Assembly (NCBI GenBank): GCA_036365455.1
Contig: JAWQUS010000011.1
Coordinates: 3,740,001 to 3,804,000, forward strand
Reading direction: 5' to 3'
Origin: Macrosoma leucophasiata
Lineage: Eukaryota > Arthropoda > Insecta > Lepidoptera > Hedylidae
Length of the DNA stretch: 64,000 nucleotides
How positions within the stretch are numbered: position 1 is the stretch's first letter; every line of letters starts with the position of its first letter. Positions 1 to 10,014 of this stretch are shown in pieces. A model generated the notes under the pieces. The model did no database searches, was not told the origin of the DNA, and was given only the letters and a program-made list of their open reading frames with translations. The position numbers and the translations under genes were made by a program.

Positions 1-879
1 GTATAATTAAATATATAAAAATAGTCCAAGATGAAACAGCTTTGAAATGATATTTGAAGAACGACTTTTTTCCATACCAGAAAGAAAAGAGTATTATAAG
101 TAATAGACTCTTGGTAGTACAAAACATTTTAATTCCAGAGATGTAAAATATTTTATGTTATGCGAAATGTTTTAGATGTTCTTACGATAATATGCCACAA
201 ATATTGCAGCTTGAGTTTTTTAAATTAAATTTTGTATAAGTAACTGTTTATTGAAGTAACATTGATCAATGAAAAAAAATTATCCACGAAGGAGTAAATA
301 AGCTGTGTTGTGTCGTCGATGAGGCAATGTGTCATTGTCACTTGTTGTCATCTTTTTGTCGTGCGCATTAGGACTATCTAGGACCGGACGTCAGTGGATT
401 CAACGCACTGTATGACAACTCGCCGTCTATTCATATTCCCTTAGTCTGAGGTGAAAGTAAGTAAAAAAATGCTCATAAAATAAAAACTGACAGGCCTATC
501 TGAATCAAATTTTTATGGGACTAATTCGAAACTATTCCGCATCAAACAAAAAAAGAATAACGTTAATCGGTCAGGAAATCTCGGCGAAGTTCACGTACAT
601 AAATAAGAAAAAAAAATACCGGCCGAATTGAGAACCTTTTCGTTTTTTGAGCTCGGTTGAAAATGGGGCACTTTGAATATTCCGACATGGAAACTTGGCA
701 GGTGAATAGAGGGTATTGAGGAGGCCGCCCCTTATAACTTAATCTTTATCCTGGATCGGTGAGGCGAGATAATTTTGGGCCGCCAAAGATCGCCATTACC
801 GAACGAGGGTTCGATGTTTGAAAAGTTTAATTCAAAAGCATTTGTTTTCGAAAAGAACCTTTTTTTATTCGTACCGGTA
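1..879. other. AT-rich stretch without a gene
   Basis: No open frame of convincing composition. Bases about 25-140 weakly resemble the inner part of the foldback MITE described at 27118-27466. Bases 300-860 are somewhat richer in GC and hold no repeat that recurs in the window, so they may be unique intergenic or intronic DNA. Confidence 0.4.
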
Positions 880-1280
880 TAAAGGCGTGGGCCCACCGCG
901 GCGCATAGAGAGACTGCGCACGTGTATTAAACTTCGCTTTATATGAAATTGTATGTGGTAGTGTCCACTGCAACCCACGAAAAGGCTACACATGAATTGA
1001 CGTCATTGATACATGCGTGGTTAGCGCGAATAGGCGGTTACATAACTGAACGCAATCAACGTGGGTCTACGTTTCCACTGGAAGAACAAGAATATGGCCC
1101 ACGACTATTTACAGCTCGGTTATCTATCCTTGGATTGCAGTGTGACGTGCGTAGCCTCCGTGCGCCGTGTCACGCCACACTATACCTTCATTATTCGTGG
1201 GTCTTCATGTACTCCAGTGGAAACATTGACCCACGTTGCGTGTCCGTGCACAGCATGCGTCGCGGTGGGCCCGCATCTTA
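880..1280. repeat. GC-rich inverted-repeat island, MITE-like
   Basis: The two ends are imperfect inverted repeats of about 25 bp (880-905 and 1256-1280), sharing the core GGGCCCACCGCG. A second inverted pair lies inside at 1057-1082 and 1213-1238, sharing CAACGTGGGT and GTTTCCACTGGA. The island is clearly richer in GC than its flanks. A 112-residue open frame runs across it but resembles no family I know, and the palindromic layout explains the openness better than coding does. I found no clear target-site duplication. Confidence 0.5.
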
Positions 1281-1963
1281 ATGCGTCAGGAAAATGACAC
1301 TTGGACGTGAATACTGAAATGATCGCCTCGGAAAATTGATTTATGGCCTGCGTCGATACACATTTAAATAAATAAAAAGCGTTTATTTATAACAACGTTG
1401 CACATTACTTTATTGGAGTAATTTAAAGAAAATTAAAATTTTGCGTATTTTCAATACAAAAGTCAAATTCCCTCATAAAAATGAATTGCAAAATAATTAA
1501 TTATGACTACAATAACCTTAACATCAATCAGATATGTCAGTAACCATCTCAACACGTCAACAATTACGAATAAATACAATCTTTACAAGACATCAAAAAT
1601 ACAGTTTTTTATACAAACAGATTTCAATTTATTGTAACATCAAAAGTTGTTTATTTGTGTAGATATTTCTGATACACGTCTGATGCTTTATATTTTCCGA
1701 TATCAGCAACCGAAACACGAAAGTTCTGAACACCAATCAGTTAAATTATATCAGAACACGGTAAATAGCATACCTTGACTAAATAGGCCTATTACTTTCT
1801 GAAGGAGTGGTCTAGTCGTCGTAATCTGCGTAAATGCATGAAAAGATTGAATCCCTGAAGCAGCAGATGGACCCTATAAAGTCCAAGAACAATAAGAAAT
1901 CAATTGTCATATTTTTCGTGCTGCCAGAGGGATTTAAGTGTGATGAAAAGACACGGGAAGTTT
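1281..1963. other. AT-rich stretch, nothing recognised
   Basis: I see no gene, tRNA-like promoter or window-internal repeat here. A short AAT microsatellite at its right edge belongs to the SINE that follows. Confidence 0.4.
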
Positions 1964-2325
1964 ATAATAATAATAATAATGGCAACCCATTATACGTCCC
2001 ACTGCTGGGCACGAGTCTCTCCCCTTTTTCAGGGGTGGCCTGGAGCTTACTCCACCACGCTGCTCCAATGCGGATTGGTGGAGATACGGGTTAGTGGCCA
2101 ACCCGCTGTCGGATGTTTTCAAACCGACCATAACGCCTCCGACAAGGTTTAACGACTGCTATCTATAATAGCAACCGGGACCGATGGCTTAATGTGCCCT
2201 CCGAAGCACGGAAACGCGCATTTTTATTTGCCACCAGCGGTCACCCATCACACTCCCGACCGCGCCCGTAATGCTTAACCGAGTAGATCGCTTGTGATCT
2301 ACACCAGCCGCGGGGCCAAGCGCGC
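1964..2325 (-). mobile_element. 5S rRNA-derived SINE (HaSE3-like)
   Basis: Read on the minus strand it begins near GCCCCGCGGCTGGTGTAGATC. A 5S rRNA-like block follows (GGTTAAGCATTACGGGCGCGG, then GATGGGTGACCGC). These correspond to the internal Pol III control region of 5S genes, with GTTAAGC and GGATGGGTGACC as hallmarks. The body ends with GCCCAGCAGTGGGACGTATA and an (ATT)n tail. At about 360 bp it is essentially full length and matches four other copies in the window. A 5S-derived SINE is known from Helicoverpa (HaSE3); that assignment is from memory. Confidence 0.8.
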
Positions 2326-2427
2326 TTCGCTGGAAGGGAAGGAAAGTTTGTAAAGTTTTAGATATTTGGCGCTCCTAGATCTCTAACTCCCTCCCTAATA
2401 ACTATTAAATACCATGGAGCTAGATGG

Positions 2428-2508
2428 TAGTCCATCTAGAGGCAAATAGATTATGGAAGATAGGTAATGATACCTACGCCCTCGAGTTGCACACCGGAGA
2501 CTAGTAAA
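2428..2508 (-). mobile_element. degenerate Metulj-like SINE fragment
   Basis: Only the 5' end of the SINE remains, read on the minus strand. The recognisable parts are GGCAAATAGATTA, GATACCTACGCCCTCGAG and a final CTAGTAAA. It is much more diverged than the full copies, so it is an old insertion. Confidence 0.5.
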
Positions 2509-3409
2509 ATAACTTTTAACCTAAAATTCCGATGTCAGATTCTGATAGCATATCCATTAATCTAAAATTTTCCTATGAACATCCATAGGGCCAATCCGTC
2601 GAGTCTTCATAGCTTTAAGACAGGTTTCCTAGTTCTCCCACGGGACACTATTGTAGTATGAATTTTATGACTTCTTATTTCATCAAAGTAAAAAGCACTC
2701 AGCTTTCATATCTATTGTAAGTTAGTCTGAAAGCAAGTGGAAAATTAAATTATTAAAGGTACTATTCTGTGATATTCAGAGTTATGTCTCTGCGTTCTAT
2801 GATTTGTGGGCGAATAAAATAGGGTAATTAAATTGTTTTAAAACATATTTACGTACCTACTTTTAAAATAAATGACCTGTGTACAATCGTTTTTTTTTCT
2901 CAGAAATAACACTAATTTTAAGTCTTCGAAAGTTGACAGCAGAGAAATACATTTAACTATTTGTATCTGTGAACGTATGCTGAAGTTTGGCATATTTTTT
3001 TCGGGTCCCAAACAGAAAATTAAAAGATAGGCAAGTTAATCGTATTAACACATAAACACTAGATAATATTATGTGGTATGTTCTAATTATTTTCAATACA
3101 TTATTGTAATGTTGATGTTAAGGTTCCACCAAAATATGTAAGTCCTGAACGACAATTCATTATTATAATAACCGTTTTTAAAAATCACCAAACCATCGCA
3201 CCATTTTCACAACTTGTGGTAGTCTGGTGCGACCTAAACCGAGGTATGTGACAGAATTGCAATCTTTAAAAACGTTATCTATATTTTTATTTTGTTAAAT
3301 ATGCGTTCTTGGCAGTTTTCAATTGTACCTAAAAGCAGCATTTATTTTCACATAATATAAAAAAAAACAAATTTAAGTTCTCAAGATCACTTGTAGTACA
3401 TCTAAGAAT
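2509..3409. other. AT-rich stretch, nothing recognised
   Basis: No open frame, RNA gene or recurring repeat was recognised in this interval. Confidence 0.4.
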
Positions 3410-3585
3410 ATTCGGTCGGCAGACCGAATCCGCCGACCAAATTCGCCGACCGAAGCCGCGCGAGCAGACCGCGTCGGACTTGATTAATAATATTTATGTC
3501 CGCTGGACTCCTCTACGCACGTCCAGATTTGGTTCGGAGCGTACAGAATCTGCTGTCCACTCCGTACCAAATCCGGACGTGTTAC
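3410..3585. repeat. cluster of inverted repeats, GC-rich
   Basis: ATTCGGTCGGCAGACCGAAT near 3411-3431 is a short palindrome, repeated as variants (CCGCCGACC, CGCCGACCGAAG). A second inverted pair is at about 3516-3541 and 3556-3583. It reads CACGTCCAGATTTGGTTCGG against the reverse complement of CCGTACCAAATCCGGACGTG. The block stands out from AT-rich flanks and is probably a foldback element remnant of unknown family. Confidence 0.45.
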
Positions 3586-4097
3586 GACTATTCGACTTAT
3601 TTTCGATTTTTAAAACGAATCTTGACATAATCCCTGTCCTTGTTTCTGTCTATAATTAAGTGTATGTATGTATACACATAATAATATTACTATGACTGCA
3701 CTTAAACTTGAGAGTCAATGTTATTCCATAGTATAAAATATACGTTGAAGATCGACGAACTGAGTAAACATTTATATAAACCGTTCTGTAGTAACACTTA
3801 ACCGAATTAAGTCTATTCAGCTATACGCGTGTACAAACATTGTATTTGAATATTAATAAATTTAAAGTGTCTCACTTTATTTCGTGAAAGATTAAAGGAG
3901 GTACCTACTACCTATTCAGAACTATTTCCAGTACCTATTTCAGAAATGTAAGGCCCCTGTATCTCCTCTATATACAGCATGTATAATAAATACTTAAAAT
4001 TATTTTATACATAAAGTTTTACTGGTAAGTTATTAAGTAAGTTTAATATTTGTTTTTTTTTGTTTTACTTTATTTTTTTGTAAGTTACAGCTTAAGG

Positions 4098-4340
4098 GTG
4101 TAGGCACCACCGCATTACCTAATCTATCTGCCGCCAAATGGTTATGCTCAGCACTATCGTGTTCCGGTTACACGGTAATGTATGGTCACGTAATAATAAT
4201 CACAGAGACATAACACCTTAGGTCTCAGGGGCGGCAACGCATCTGCATTTTGACCACTAATTTTTGTGTGGATGTCTGTAGGCCGCAGGCGTCACTTAAG
4301 ATCCATGTGTGCTCCACGCTTGTGTGCAATCTTCGTAAAA
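4098..4340 (+). mobile_element. Metulj-like SINE, diverged copy
   Basis: It keeps the order of the family: GTAGGCACCACCGCATTACC, then GCCGCCAAATGGTTATGCTC, CGTGTTCCGGT, GCATCTGCATTTTGACC and GTGTGGATGTCTGTAGGC. It ends with a loose AATAAAAAA. It belongs with the copies at 42538, 46302 and 62357 that carry 'AACACCTTAGGTCTCAGGGG' instead of 'AGGCCTCAGGAG', which suggests an older subfamily. Confidence 0.7.
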
Positions 4341-4571
4341 TAAAAAACACTGAGTATTGATTGAATCAACGATTGCCAAATAATTTACTCATAATCTTTT
4401 ACTATTTAAATAAGATGGACGAACTCACATAATTTATTACAGCGAACCCCAACCGCAAGTTAGGAGCGGGAGCTCAAATTAACTTAGGTATACGTATTCG
4501 TAGTGAACTTAGTAGAAACCATAACTCAGTAGATCCGGAACGATTCAGTTACAGTATCAGATAGCCAGTGA

Positions 4572-4637
4572 CGAAGGTCGTGTGAGAAATATCACCTACT
4601 TATCTTTAAGTAGGTGATATTTCTCACACGACCTTCG
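4572..4637. repeat. perfect 31-bp stem hairpin
   Basis: Bases 4572-4602 and 4607-4637 are exact reverse complements (31 of 31), with the 4-base loop TCTT. The arm begins CGAAGGTCGTGTGAGAAAT. Nothing else in the window carries this sequence. Such perfection implies recent origin, gene-conversion maintenance, or a foldback element core. It could fold as a small-RNA-like hairpin, but there is no other sign of a microRNA gene. Confidence 0.8.
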
Positions 4638-4827
4638 AAACTGCTGGTAGCCGAAATAGAGTTGAGGTTGGTATCATCGATTCCTGATAAAGATGTGAGA
4701 AGTCCTAAAAATATACCTAGTGAAACAAAAAAAAAAAATATTCGTTTTCTTAGATAACGGTGATATACGTGTTGACCAGTTAAAATCGTAAATCAGTGTT
4801 GAGTGAGTCATTTCAATTTATTTTTTT

Positions 4828-5466
4828 AAAGATTCATGGCAAGTTCCATACACTTATGTATGTATGTATCTTTACCCCAGGTCTCTAACGGGGTAGGTAG
4901 AGAGAGTGGAGCGCCAGATATTCCGGTCCTGACAAACCTCCCGTGCCTCACCTACCTTCATCATTCTCTTCATACACGCACGCCGATTCCTAAGACTTTT
5001 ACCCCGCCAAGAGACAGAATTCGACTTATTTGGTCATGGTAGGTCAGTCTTGGTCTTCCTGGGCCTCTACAATCATCCACATTCGCATTGTATATAATCT
5101 GTTTAGTCATTCGCTCATTCGACATTCTTTCTATATGCCCGAACCATCGGAGCATGCCTGTGTACAGAAAAAAATAAAAACAGGTACAAGGTAAACCGGT
5201 TTAGAAATATTATCCACTGAACCTAAAGATCATTTCTTAGTGTTTAAAATATTTTAAAATCAATGGAATAAAAATGGTCTTTCCTAAGAACAGCAGACAC
5301 ACTCTATAGAAAACTTCAATTTTAAACTTTTTATTCCGGAGAGTTGAAAATATTTTTTAAGTACCAGGATATTTATTAGGTTCACTAGATAACATTTCAA
5401 GGCTGTTTAATCGTGTACGTTTTTAAAATTTTTCTGTATAAATCCACCTTTATGATCCTTTGGGAA
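4828..5466. mobile_element. foldback MITE (family K), interrupted by RTE
   Basis: The left end reads AAAGATTCATGGCAAGTTCC and the right end CTTTATGATCCTTTGGG, matching the terminal inverted repeats of the uninterrupted copy at 27118-27466. The inner halves (ACAGAAAAAAATAAAAACAGG and TTTTTATTCCGGAGAG) are also inverted and shared. An RTE 3' end at 4854-5155 splits it just inside the left end. Without that insert the element would be about 340 bp. Confidence 0.65.
4854..5155 (-). mobile_element. RTE-clade LINE, 5'-truncated 3' end
   Basis: The minus strand encodes the C-terminal tail of an RTE-type reverse transcriptase, including MLRWFGHIERMSNERMTKQI and GRPRLTYHDQISRIL. It then ends in the RTE 3' tail with GATACATACATA at the left. 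The same sequence recurs at 28211-28771, 45293-45584 and 59550-59710. It lies within a foldback MITE, so it arrived later. The coding frame is truncated and not functional. Confidence 0.75.
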
Positions 5467-6066
5467 ACCAATTTTCTTGTTAATTAACGCCTTCTTTTGT
5501 AAGCTTAATGAATTTGAAGATATTTTTAAATCACCAAAAATTAAACGCACAAATAATAACAAGTCTGTCCCCTTTAATCGTTGTTTCACTTGCTATCACC
5601 TAAAAGAATATCGTCTAATGGTTTTAATTAACTGAAATGAATATTCAAATGGAACCCTGTAGGCGACTGTTATATTCCTGAAATATGTGAGTAGATGCAT
5701 AATGGTAAATCTGGAACTCGGTCGACCATTTTGTTTTCAAGATGCGAATTTAAAATGGCGGTTAGCACCGAGACACTCATTAGTGACGGTGTTACACTAA
5801 TTGCGGGCGCAGTGGAGAGGCTGACGTTTATTTTCGTTGAGGTTCTTGTAAAATTTATAACAAAAATCATATTTTGTTTTTGATGTTTACTTCTGTGGAC
5901 AAACGACATTGAGAGATTGAAGAACTCGCACGAACTCTACGTTGGTGTTGATTATTGCATCTCGAGATCAATACAAACCTTAGAATATTTCTGAAGGCAG
6001 TATCTTACATTGTCTGTCTCCATTTTTTAATGAACACAATGATGACGGTACACAAATACTAAATAC
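5467..6066. other. no gene recognised
   Basis: Short open frames here overlap on both strands and have no family resemblance. No repeat shared with the rest of the window was seen. Confidence 0.35.
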
Positions 6067-6072
6067 TTTGCT

Positions 6073-6220
6073 GAGGCCTGAGTCGTTTTGCCTTCGTGCC
6101 AGAAATATTTTAAGATACAAAGTAAGTAATAAATGAGACTTGTGCGTGACTGCTGAGCGTAGTCTTTCTGGTAGGTAGAGCGAGTTTGAGCACCATCGCA
6201 TTATCTTATCTGCATCTTAA
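6073..6220. mobile_element. scrambled Metulj-like SINE remnants
   Basis: GAGGCCTGAGTCGTTTTGCC at about 6073 looks like the middle of a minus-strand copy. TGGTAGGTAGAGCGAG followed by GAGCACCATCGCATTATC at about 6170-6215 looks like the 5' end of a plus-strand copy. Both are short and diverged, so this is a tentative call. Confidence 0.3.
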
Positions 6221-6759
6221 AGGTAAAGTTACCATCAATCGTGGACTGCAATTTTCCATCGACATAGGCTTCATTAGCATCCTTTCGTATAAAAAATCAA
6301 AGTAGAATACATTTCAAAATCTCACTACATTTAATACTGGTAATAAAATTGTGACGTTGATTTGTATTCATTGGAATACCGATCGGAAATAATTTCGTTT
6401 AACGTTTCCATGATCCGACGGTGTGACGGAATATTAATTAATGAATAAATTACTTGATATTACCCTCTCCTCTGAATCGGTCGGACCGCACTCAAGTTCT
6501 TACCTGAAAATAGACAATGCACTGTGAGTTTAAAATGTTTCAATAATCATTAATCGGCTTTTGGAATAACAAATGAACTATAATTCCTAACGAAAAATAT
6601 TCAAGATTATGTATCGACAGCAATGGTATAATTTTAAGAGTAAAGCCCAAATAAAGGATGAGGGTAGTTAAGTTACAGCGGAAAGATTGAATATTAAAAA
6701 ATATTTATTTACAAAAGTGTTGTTTAATGTTTCATTATTACTACATTATTATATACTAA

Positions 6760-7090
6760 CCCCTTTATTCATAAACGTATTTTAGCTAAAGTGTTGCTAA
6801 TGTCTCCTTTAATTGTTTTAAACTTACACGATTTGTATTCATATTTTTATATTGTAAACGGGACTTAATCGCGTACTATTTTAATCGAAGTATTTACCTC
6901 GACACTCGACGTTTCGGCCGTAATGCAACGGCCGTGGTCACGAGTAGACTGTCTACTCGTGACCACGGCCAATACAATATAAAAATGTTTCCTTTGTCCT
7001 TTTCTATCCTGCACATTTGACAATACAACTGACAGAGACAAAGCATTCTATAGCTAAAACCTATCTAATGTACGTTTATGAATAAGGGGG
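6760..7090. mobile_element. piggyBac-like MITE with TTAA-type target site
   Basis: The 20-bp terminal inverted repeats at 6760-6779 and 7071-7090 match at 19 of 20 bases (CCCCTTTATTCATAAACGTA against CCCCCTTATTCATAAACGTA). They are flanked by CTAA on the left and TTAA on the right, as expected for a slightly decayed TTAA target duplication. The centre holds a perfect 20-bp palindrome (6930-6949 and 6951-6970) around GGCCGTGGTCACGAGTAGAC. There is no transposase, so it is non-autonomous. TTAA and C-rich ends suggest piggyBac. Confidence 0.7.
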
Positions 7091-7198
7091 TTAATTTACA
7101 ATCATCAACATAATATCTCTAAGGTGAACTACAATAAAAACTTAATACTAGGTTGCCGAATCTGCACGATGCACACAATTAAAAAAAAAAAAAAAATA

Positions 7199-7512
7199 CG
7201 TAACTTCACGCCTGTAATCCCCGAAGGGGTAGGCAGAGGTAAATGCATGCATTCAAGCATACATGCAAACAAACACCCACGATTCGCCGGTTACGTTTTG
7301 GCCCATGTAACAGGTGGCGAGCCTGTTGACATCTCCGGGCACATTACCAAACTTTGAGGTACTGGGAAATTTCCAGAAAATGGAAAAATCCCAATAGAAC
7401 CAGAGATAAAGGCTTTTTCACCATTATCTCTGATAACCCCCTACCCGGGAATCGAACCCAGGACCTCAGCGTAGTAGTAGTGGCCTGCTACCACTAGGCT
7501 ACCGAGGCAGTT
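7199..7512 (-). mobile_element. tRNA-derived SINE with RTE-like tail (HaSE1-like)
   Basis: Read on the minus strand it starts with a tRNA-like head (ACTGCCTCGGTAGCCTAGTG, then the B-box GGTTCGATTCC). The body contains CAGAGATAATGG and GGTTCTATTGGGATTTTTCC. The 3' end, CTCTGCCTACCCCTTCGGGG plus GGCGTGAAGTTACG, matches the RTE 3' end. Length about 314 bp, close to the full copy at 45982-46292. A poly-A stretch sits to its left on the plus strand. Confidence 0.75.
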
Positions 7513-7570
7513 ACACACGCACAATTACACAATACGTCGGATCTCCGCTGCGTAGTCAGCCGTAAGCAAC

Positions 7571-7622
7571 AGCAACATCAATGTGAACAACAGGCTTGTT
7601 TGCCACCTTTAATACATAAAAA
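7571..7622 (+). mobile_element. Metulj-like SINE 3' end only
   Basis: AACATCAATGTGAACAACAG, then GCTTGTTTGCCACC and ATACATAAAAAA are the last 50 bases of the SINE. It is strongly 5'-truncated. Confidence 0.6.
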
Positions 7623-7640
7623 ACACAAGCATTTCATTTC

Positions 7641-7690
7641 TCTGCCTACCCCGTTAGGGACCTGGCGTGAAGATACATACATACATACAT
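7641..7690 (+). mobile_element. RTE LINE 3' tail only
   Basis: TCTCTGCCTACCCCGTTAGG then GACCTGGCGTGAAGATACAT and a (CATA)n run is the exact RTE 3' terminus seen at 28730-28771. Only about 50 bp is kept, which is an extreme 5' truncation. Confidence 0.65.
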
Positions 7691-8051
7691 TTCAATTTTA
7701 AATAGTCTCAGTGAAAATTTATTTTCGCTTCTAAGGCTTAACTTGTCTTTATACCAGAAATGCAGGCTGCCTTAAAATGATAAAATTAGTATTTGTGTAC
7801 TAGAGTATTATCAAACGAAACAATTACAAGTATGATAAAAGACGATGTTTCTTTACTGTATAAAGATAAATCTCTCCGTCATTGACCGCACCCTTGAGCA
7901 TAAGGGTCCTCAGAGGGGTAAAAATACTCGGTACAGTGGTTCTCGAGTGCGGCGCGCTTTTTTTAACACCTACCAAATTTCGCACACTTCGCCTTAAATT
8001 ATTCGATCGTTGAACTGTTTTTACTTAGAATTTATCAACAATTCGGGCGTA

Positions 8052-8215
8052 AATAATGTTTTTGTAATATTTTTATTTCTCGCAATAACACATGCGAGTG
8101 AACATTTGAAAATATAAAAATGGGAAAGAAAAATTTGACTTCGGGCAGGAAGCGAACCTGCGTCCTCAGGATAAACAATCCAGCCGCTTTACCACTAAAC
8201 TACCTAAGTCTCACA
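8052..8215 (-). mobile_element. tRNA-derived SINE, family D, single copy
   Basis: On the minus strand the tRNA-like part is GACTTAGGTAGTTTAGTGG (A-box) and GCAGGTTCGCTTCCTGCCCG (B-box and T-arm). The shared 3' body follows: GAAGTCAAATTTTTCTTTCC and CATGTGTTATTGCGAGAAA. The same body follows the tRNA-like part at 20488-21046 and 32185-32330. It could be mistaken for a tRNA gene, but the body and its repetition argue for a SINE. Confidence 0.6.
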
Positions 8216-8349
8216 ACGCTGCGTCAAATTTTGCCTTTCCTTTTTGATTTTTCACCGATTTAGGGTCGGTGAACGACATCCATTGATAACTAATTAATTG
8301 AAATATTTTATTTTTTCAATTATTAAGGAAACAATTAATAAGAGAACAG

Positions 8350-8634
8350 TTTTTTTTATGTAGTGGGCGTGGCAAACAAGCATGCAGTTCACATTGATGT
8401 TAAGTGATGACTGCAGCCTATAGACACCCACATGAAGACCAAGGTCAAAATGCAGATGCGTTACCACTCCTGAGGCCTACGGTGTTATGCCTCTGTGCCG
8501 GAAATTACAGGGCCGTACATTACCACCTGACCGGAACACGATAGTGCTGAACACTACCATTTAGCGGCAAGTATATTAGGTAATGCGGTGGTGCCTACGC
8601 CCGCGAGCTCCGTCACTGAAGCTCTACCACCAGT
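8350..8634 (-). mobile_element. Metulj-like SINE, array copy 1
   Basis: The minus strand reads from ACTGGTGGTAGAGCTTCAGT to CATAAAAAAAA. It contains GCGGGCGTAGGCACCACCGC, TGGTAGTGTTCAGCACTATC, CCGGCACAGAGGCATAACAC and GACTGCAGCC's complement GGCTGCAGTCATCACTTAAC. Essentially full length. It differs from copies 2 and 3 at several shared sites, for example GAAGACCAAGG rather than AATGACCAGAGG on the plus strand. Confidence 0.85.
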
Positions 8635-8682
8635 AACAGTGACATCTTAACGATATTGTATAAACTGCAGTCTTTCATGTCG

Positions 8683-8973
8683 GTTTTTTTTTTTATGTAA
8701 TATAAGTGGCAAACAAGCATGCAGTTCACATTGATGTTAAGTGATGACTGCAGCCTATAGACACCCACACAATGACCAGAGGTCAAAATGCAGATGCGCT
8801 GCCACTCCTGAGGCCTAAGGTGTTATGGCCTCTGTGCCTGAAATTACAGGGCCGTACATTACCACCTGACCGGAACACGATAGTGCTGAACACTACCATT
8901 TAGCGGCAAGTATATTAGGTAATGCGGTGGTGCCTACGCCCGCGAGCTCCGTCACTGAAGCTCTACCACCAGT
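8683..8973 (-). mobile_element. Metulj-like SINE, array copy 2
   Basis: Full-length copy starting 337 bp after copy 1 and separated from it by a 48-bp linker (ACATCTTAACGATATTGTAT and onwards). The linker is repeated before copy 3, so the amplified unit is SINE plus linker. Copies 2 and 3 share AATGACCAGAGGTC and TTATGGCCTCTGTGCCTG, marking them as the most recent duplicates. Confidence 0.85.
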
Positions 8974-9022
8974 AACAGTGACATCTTAACGTTATTGTAT
9001 AAACTGCAGTCTTTCATGTCGG

Positions 9023-9312
9023 TTTTTTTTTTTATGTAATATAAGTGGCAAACAAGCATGCAGTTCACATTGATGTTAAGTGATGACTGCAGCCTATAGA
9101 CACCCACACAATGACCAGAGGTCAAAATGCAGATGCGCTCCCACTCCCGAGGCCTAAGGTGTTATGGCCTCTGTGCCTGAAATTACAGGGCCGTACATTA
9201 CCACCTGACCGGAACACGATAGTGCTGAACACTACCATTTAGCGGCAAGTATATTAGGTAATGCGGTGGTTACTACGCCCGCGAGCTCCGTCACTGGAGC
9301 TCTACCACCAGT
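9023..9312 (-). mobile_element. Metulj-like SINE, array copy 3
   Basis: Full-length copy 339 bp after copy 2, with the same linker before it. After its 5' end the sequence passes within 15 bp into the right inverted-repeat arm instead of another linker. It keeps the original junction of the array with its host element. Confidence 0.85.
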
Positions 9313-9360
9313 GACGGAGTATAGCTATTAATTAGTTATCAATGGATGTCGTTCACCGAC

Positions 9361-9925
9361 TTTAAGGGCTACCACACAAAATTGCGAATTCACATCGCAA
9401 CGTAAATATCTGCGAGCTCGCACGAATGCATCGCAAGTATGTCCGATTTAATTCGCATCACACATTTCTATGGGCGTCGCCAGGGCGCAGGAGAGCGCAG
9501 CTGCCCCTCTCTAGAGATAAAAAATGGCGCAATTTACAGCTAAGACTGATATGTACCATAAGTGCAGGTACTAAAAATACTCCCCCTAGAGATAACCTGT
9601 CCCCCTTTAAAACCAACCTACCCTCTCTCTATCGTCGGCTGATCAATCAATCGATTATTTTTTTCAAATTTTCTTCTAAGATTTTAAGACTTAGAAGAAA
9701 ACACACACACACACTGCCGCGCACTTACTTACGTGTGCGGCAGTTCATTTTTAAAAATTAAATTTACTAATTGAATAAGTCACAGGGCATCAAGTGGACA
9801 TAAATATGCAAAATGTCTTCACCCCGCAGTTAAATTATACAGCTAATAAACTCTGTGTAATATATTCCGCTCACAAAGTTCAGACTTGATTGTTCCACAT
9901 CGGTTTCACTTAAACAGTAATAGCT
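9361..9925. other. no gene recognised; possible old MITE debris
   Basis: Around 9473-9515 GGGCGTCGCCAGGGCGCAGG and CAGCTGCCCCTCTCTAGAG resemble debris common in insect DNA transposons, but no partner end is visible. A (CA)n microsatellite is at 9702-9713. The 111-residue open frame across this stretch is arginine-rich without any family resemblance. Confidence 0.3.
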
Positions 9926-9929
9926 TTTA

Positions 9930-10005
9930 CTGCCTCTGCGGCTTAGCCGTAGCGTGTGATGCTAGCTCGGAAACTCTGGGTTCGATCCTTGGGTAGAATG
10001 GCAGA
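9930..10005 (+). mobile_element. isolated tRNA-like SINE head
   Basis: GCCTCTGCGGCTTAGCCGTAG carries an A-box-like sequence and GGGTTCGATCCTTGG a B-box, about 40 bp apart. It has no SINE body in its own orientation and abuts a SINE body of the other orientation. It is probably a truncated head of a tRNA-derived SINE, not a working tRNA gene. Confidence 0.45.
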
Positions 10006-10014
10006 ATAAACGCA

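Larger units (their letters stand above)
8265..9360. mobile_element. 34-bp perfect inverted repeats enclosing a SINE array
   Basis: Bases 8265-8298 and 9327-9360 are exact inverted copies, beginning GTCGGTGAACGACATCCATT. The flanks TTTAGG (left) and TTTAAGG (right) may be a target duplication. Between the arms lie about 50 bp of AT-rich sequence and three tandem Metulj-like SINEs. The arms look like the ends of a DNA transposon or MITE that later received a SINE, which was then amplified in place. Confidence 0.65.

Noticed and set aside
943..1281. 112-residue open frame on the plus strand
   Set aside because: It lies wholly in a double inverted repeat, another frame is also open there, and no domain is visible.
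4575..4635. microRNA gene
   Set aside because: The stem is perfectly paired with a 4-base loop; animal precursors have mismatches and larger loops, and no small-RNA data are available.
8147..8215. tRNA gene on the minus strand
   Set aside because: It is followed by the same SINE 3' body as the family D copies, so it is a SINE head.
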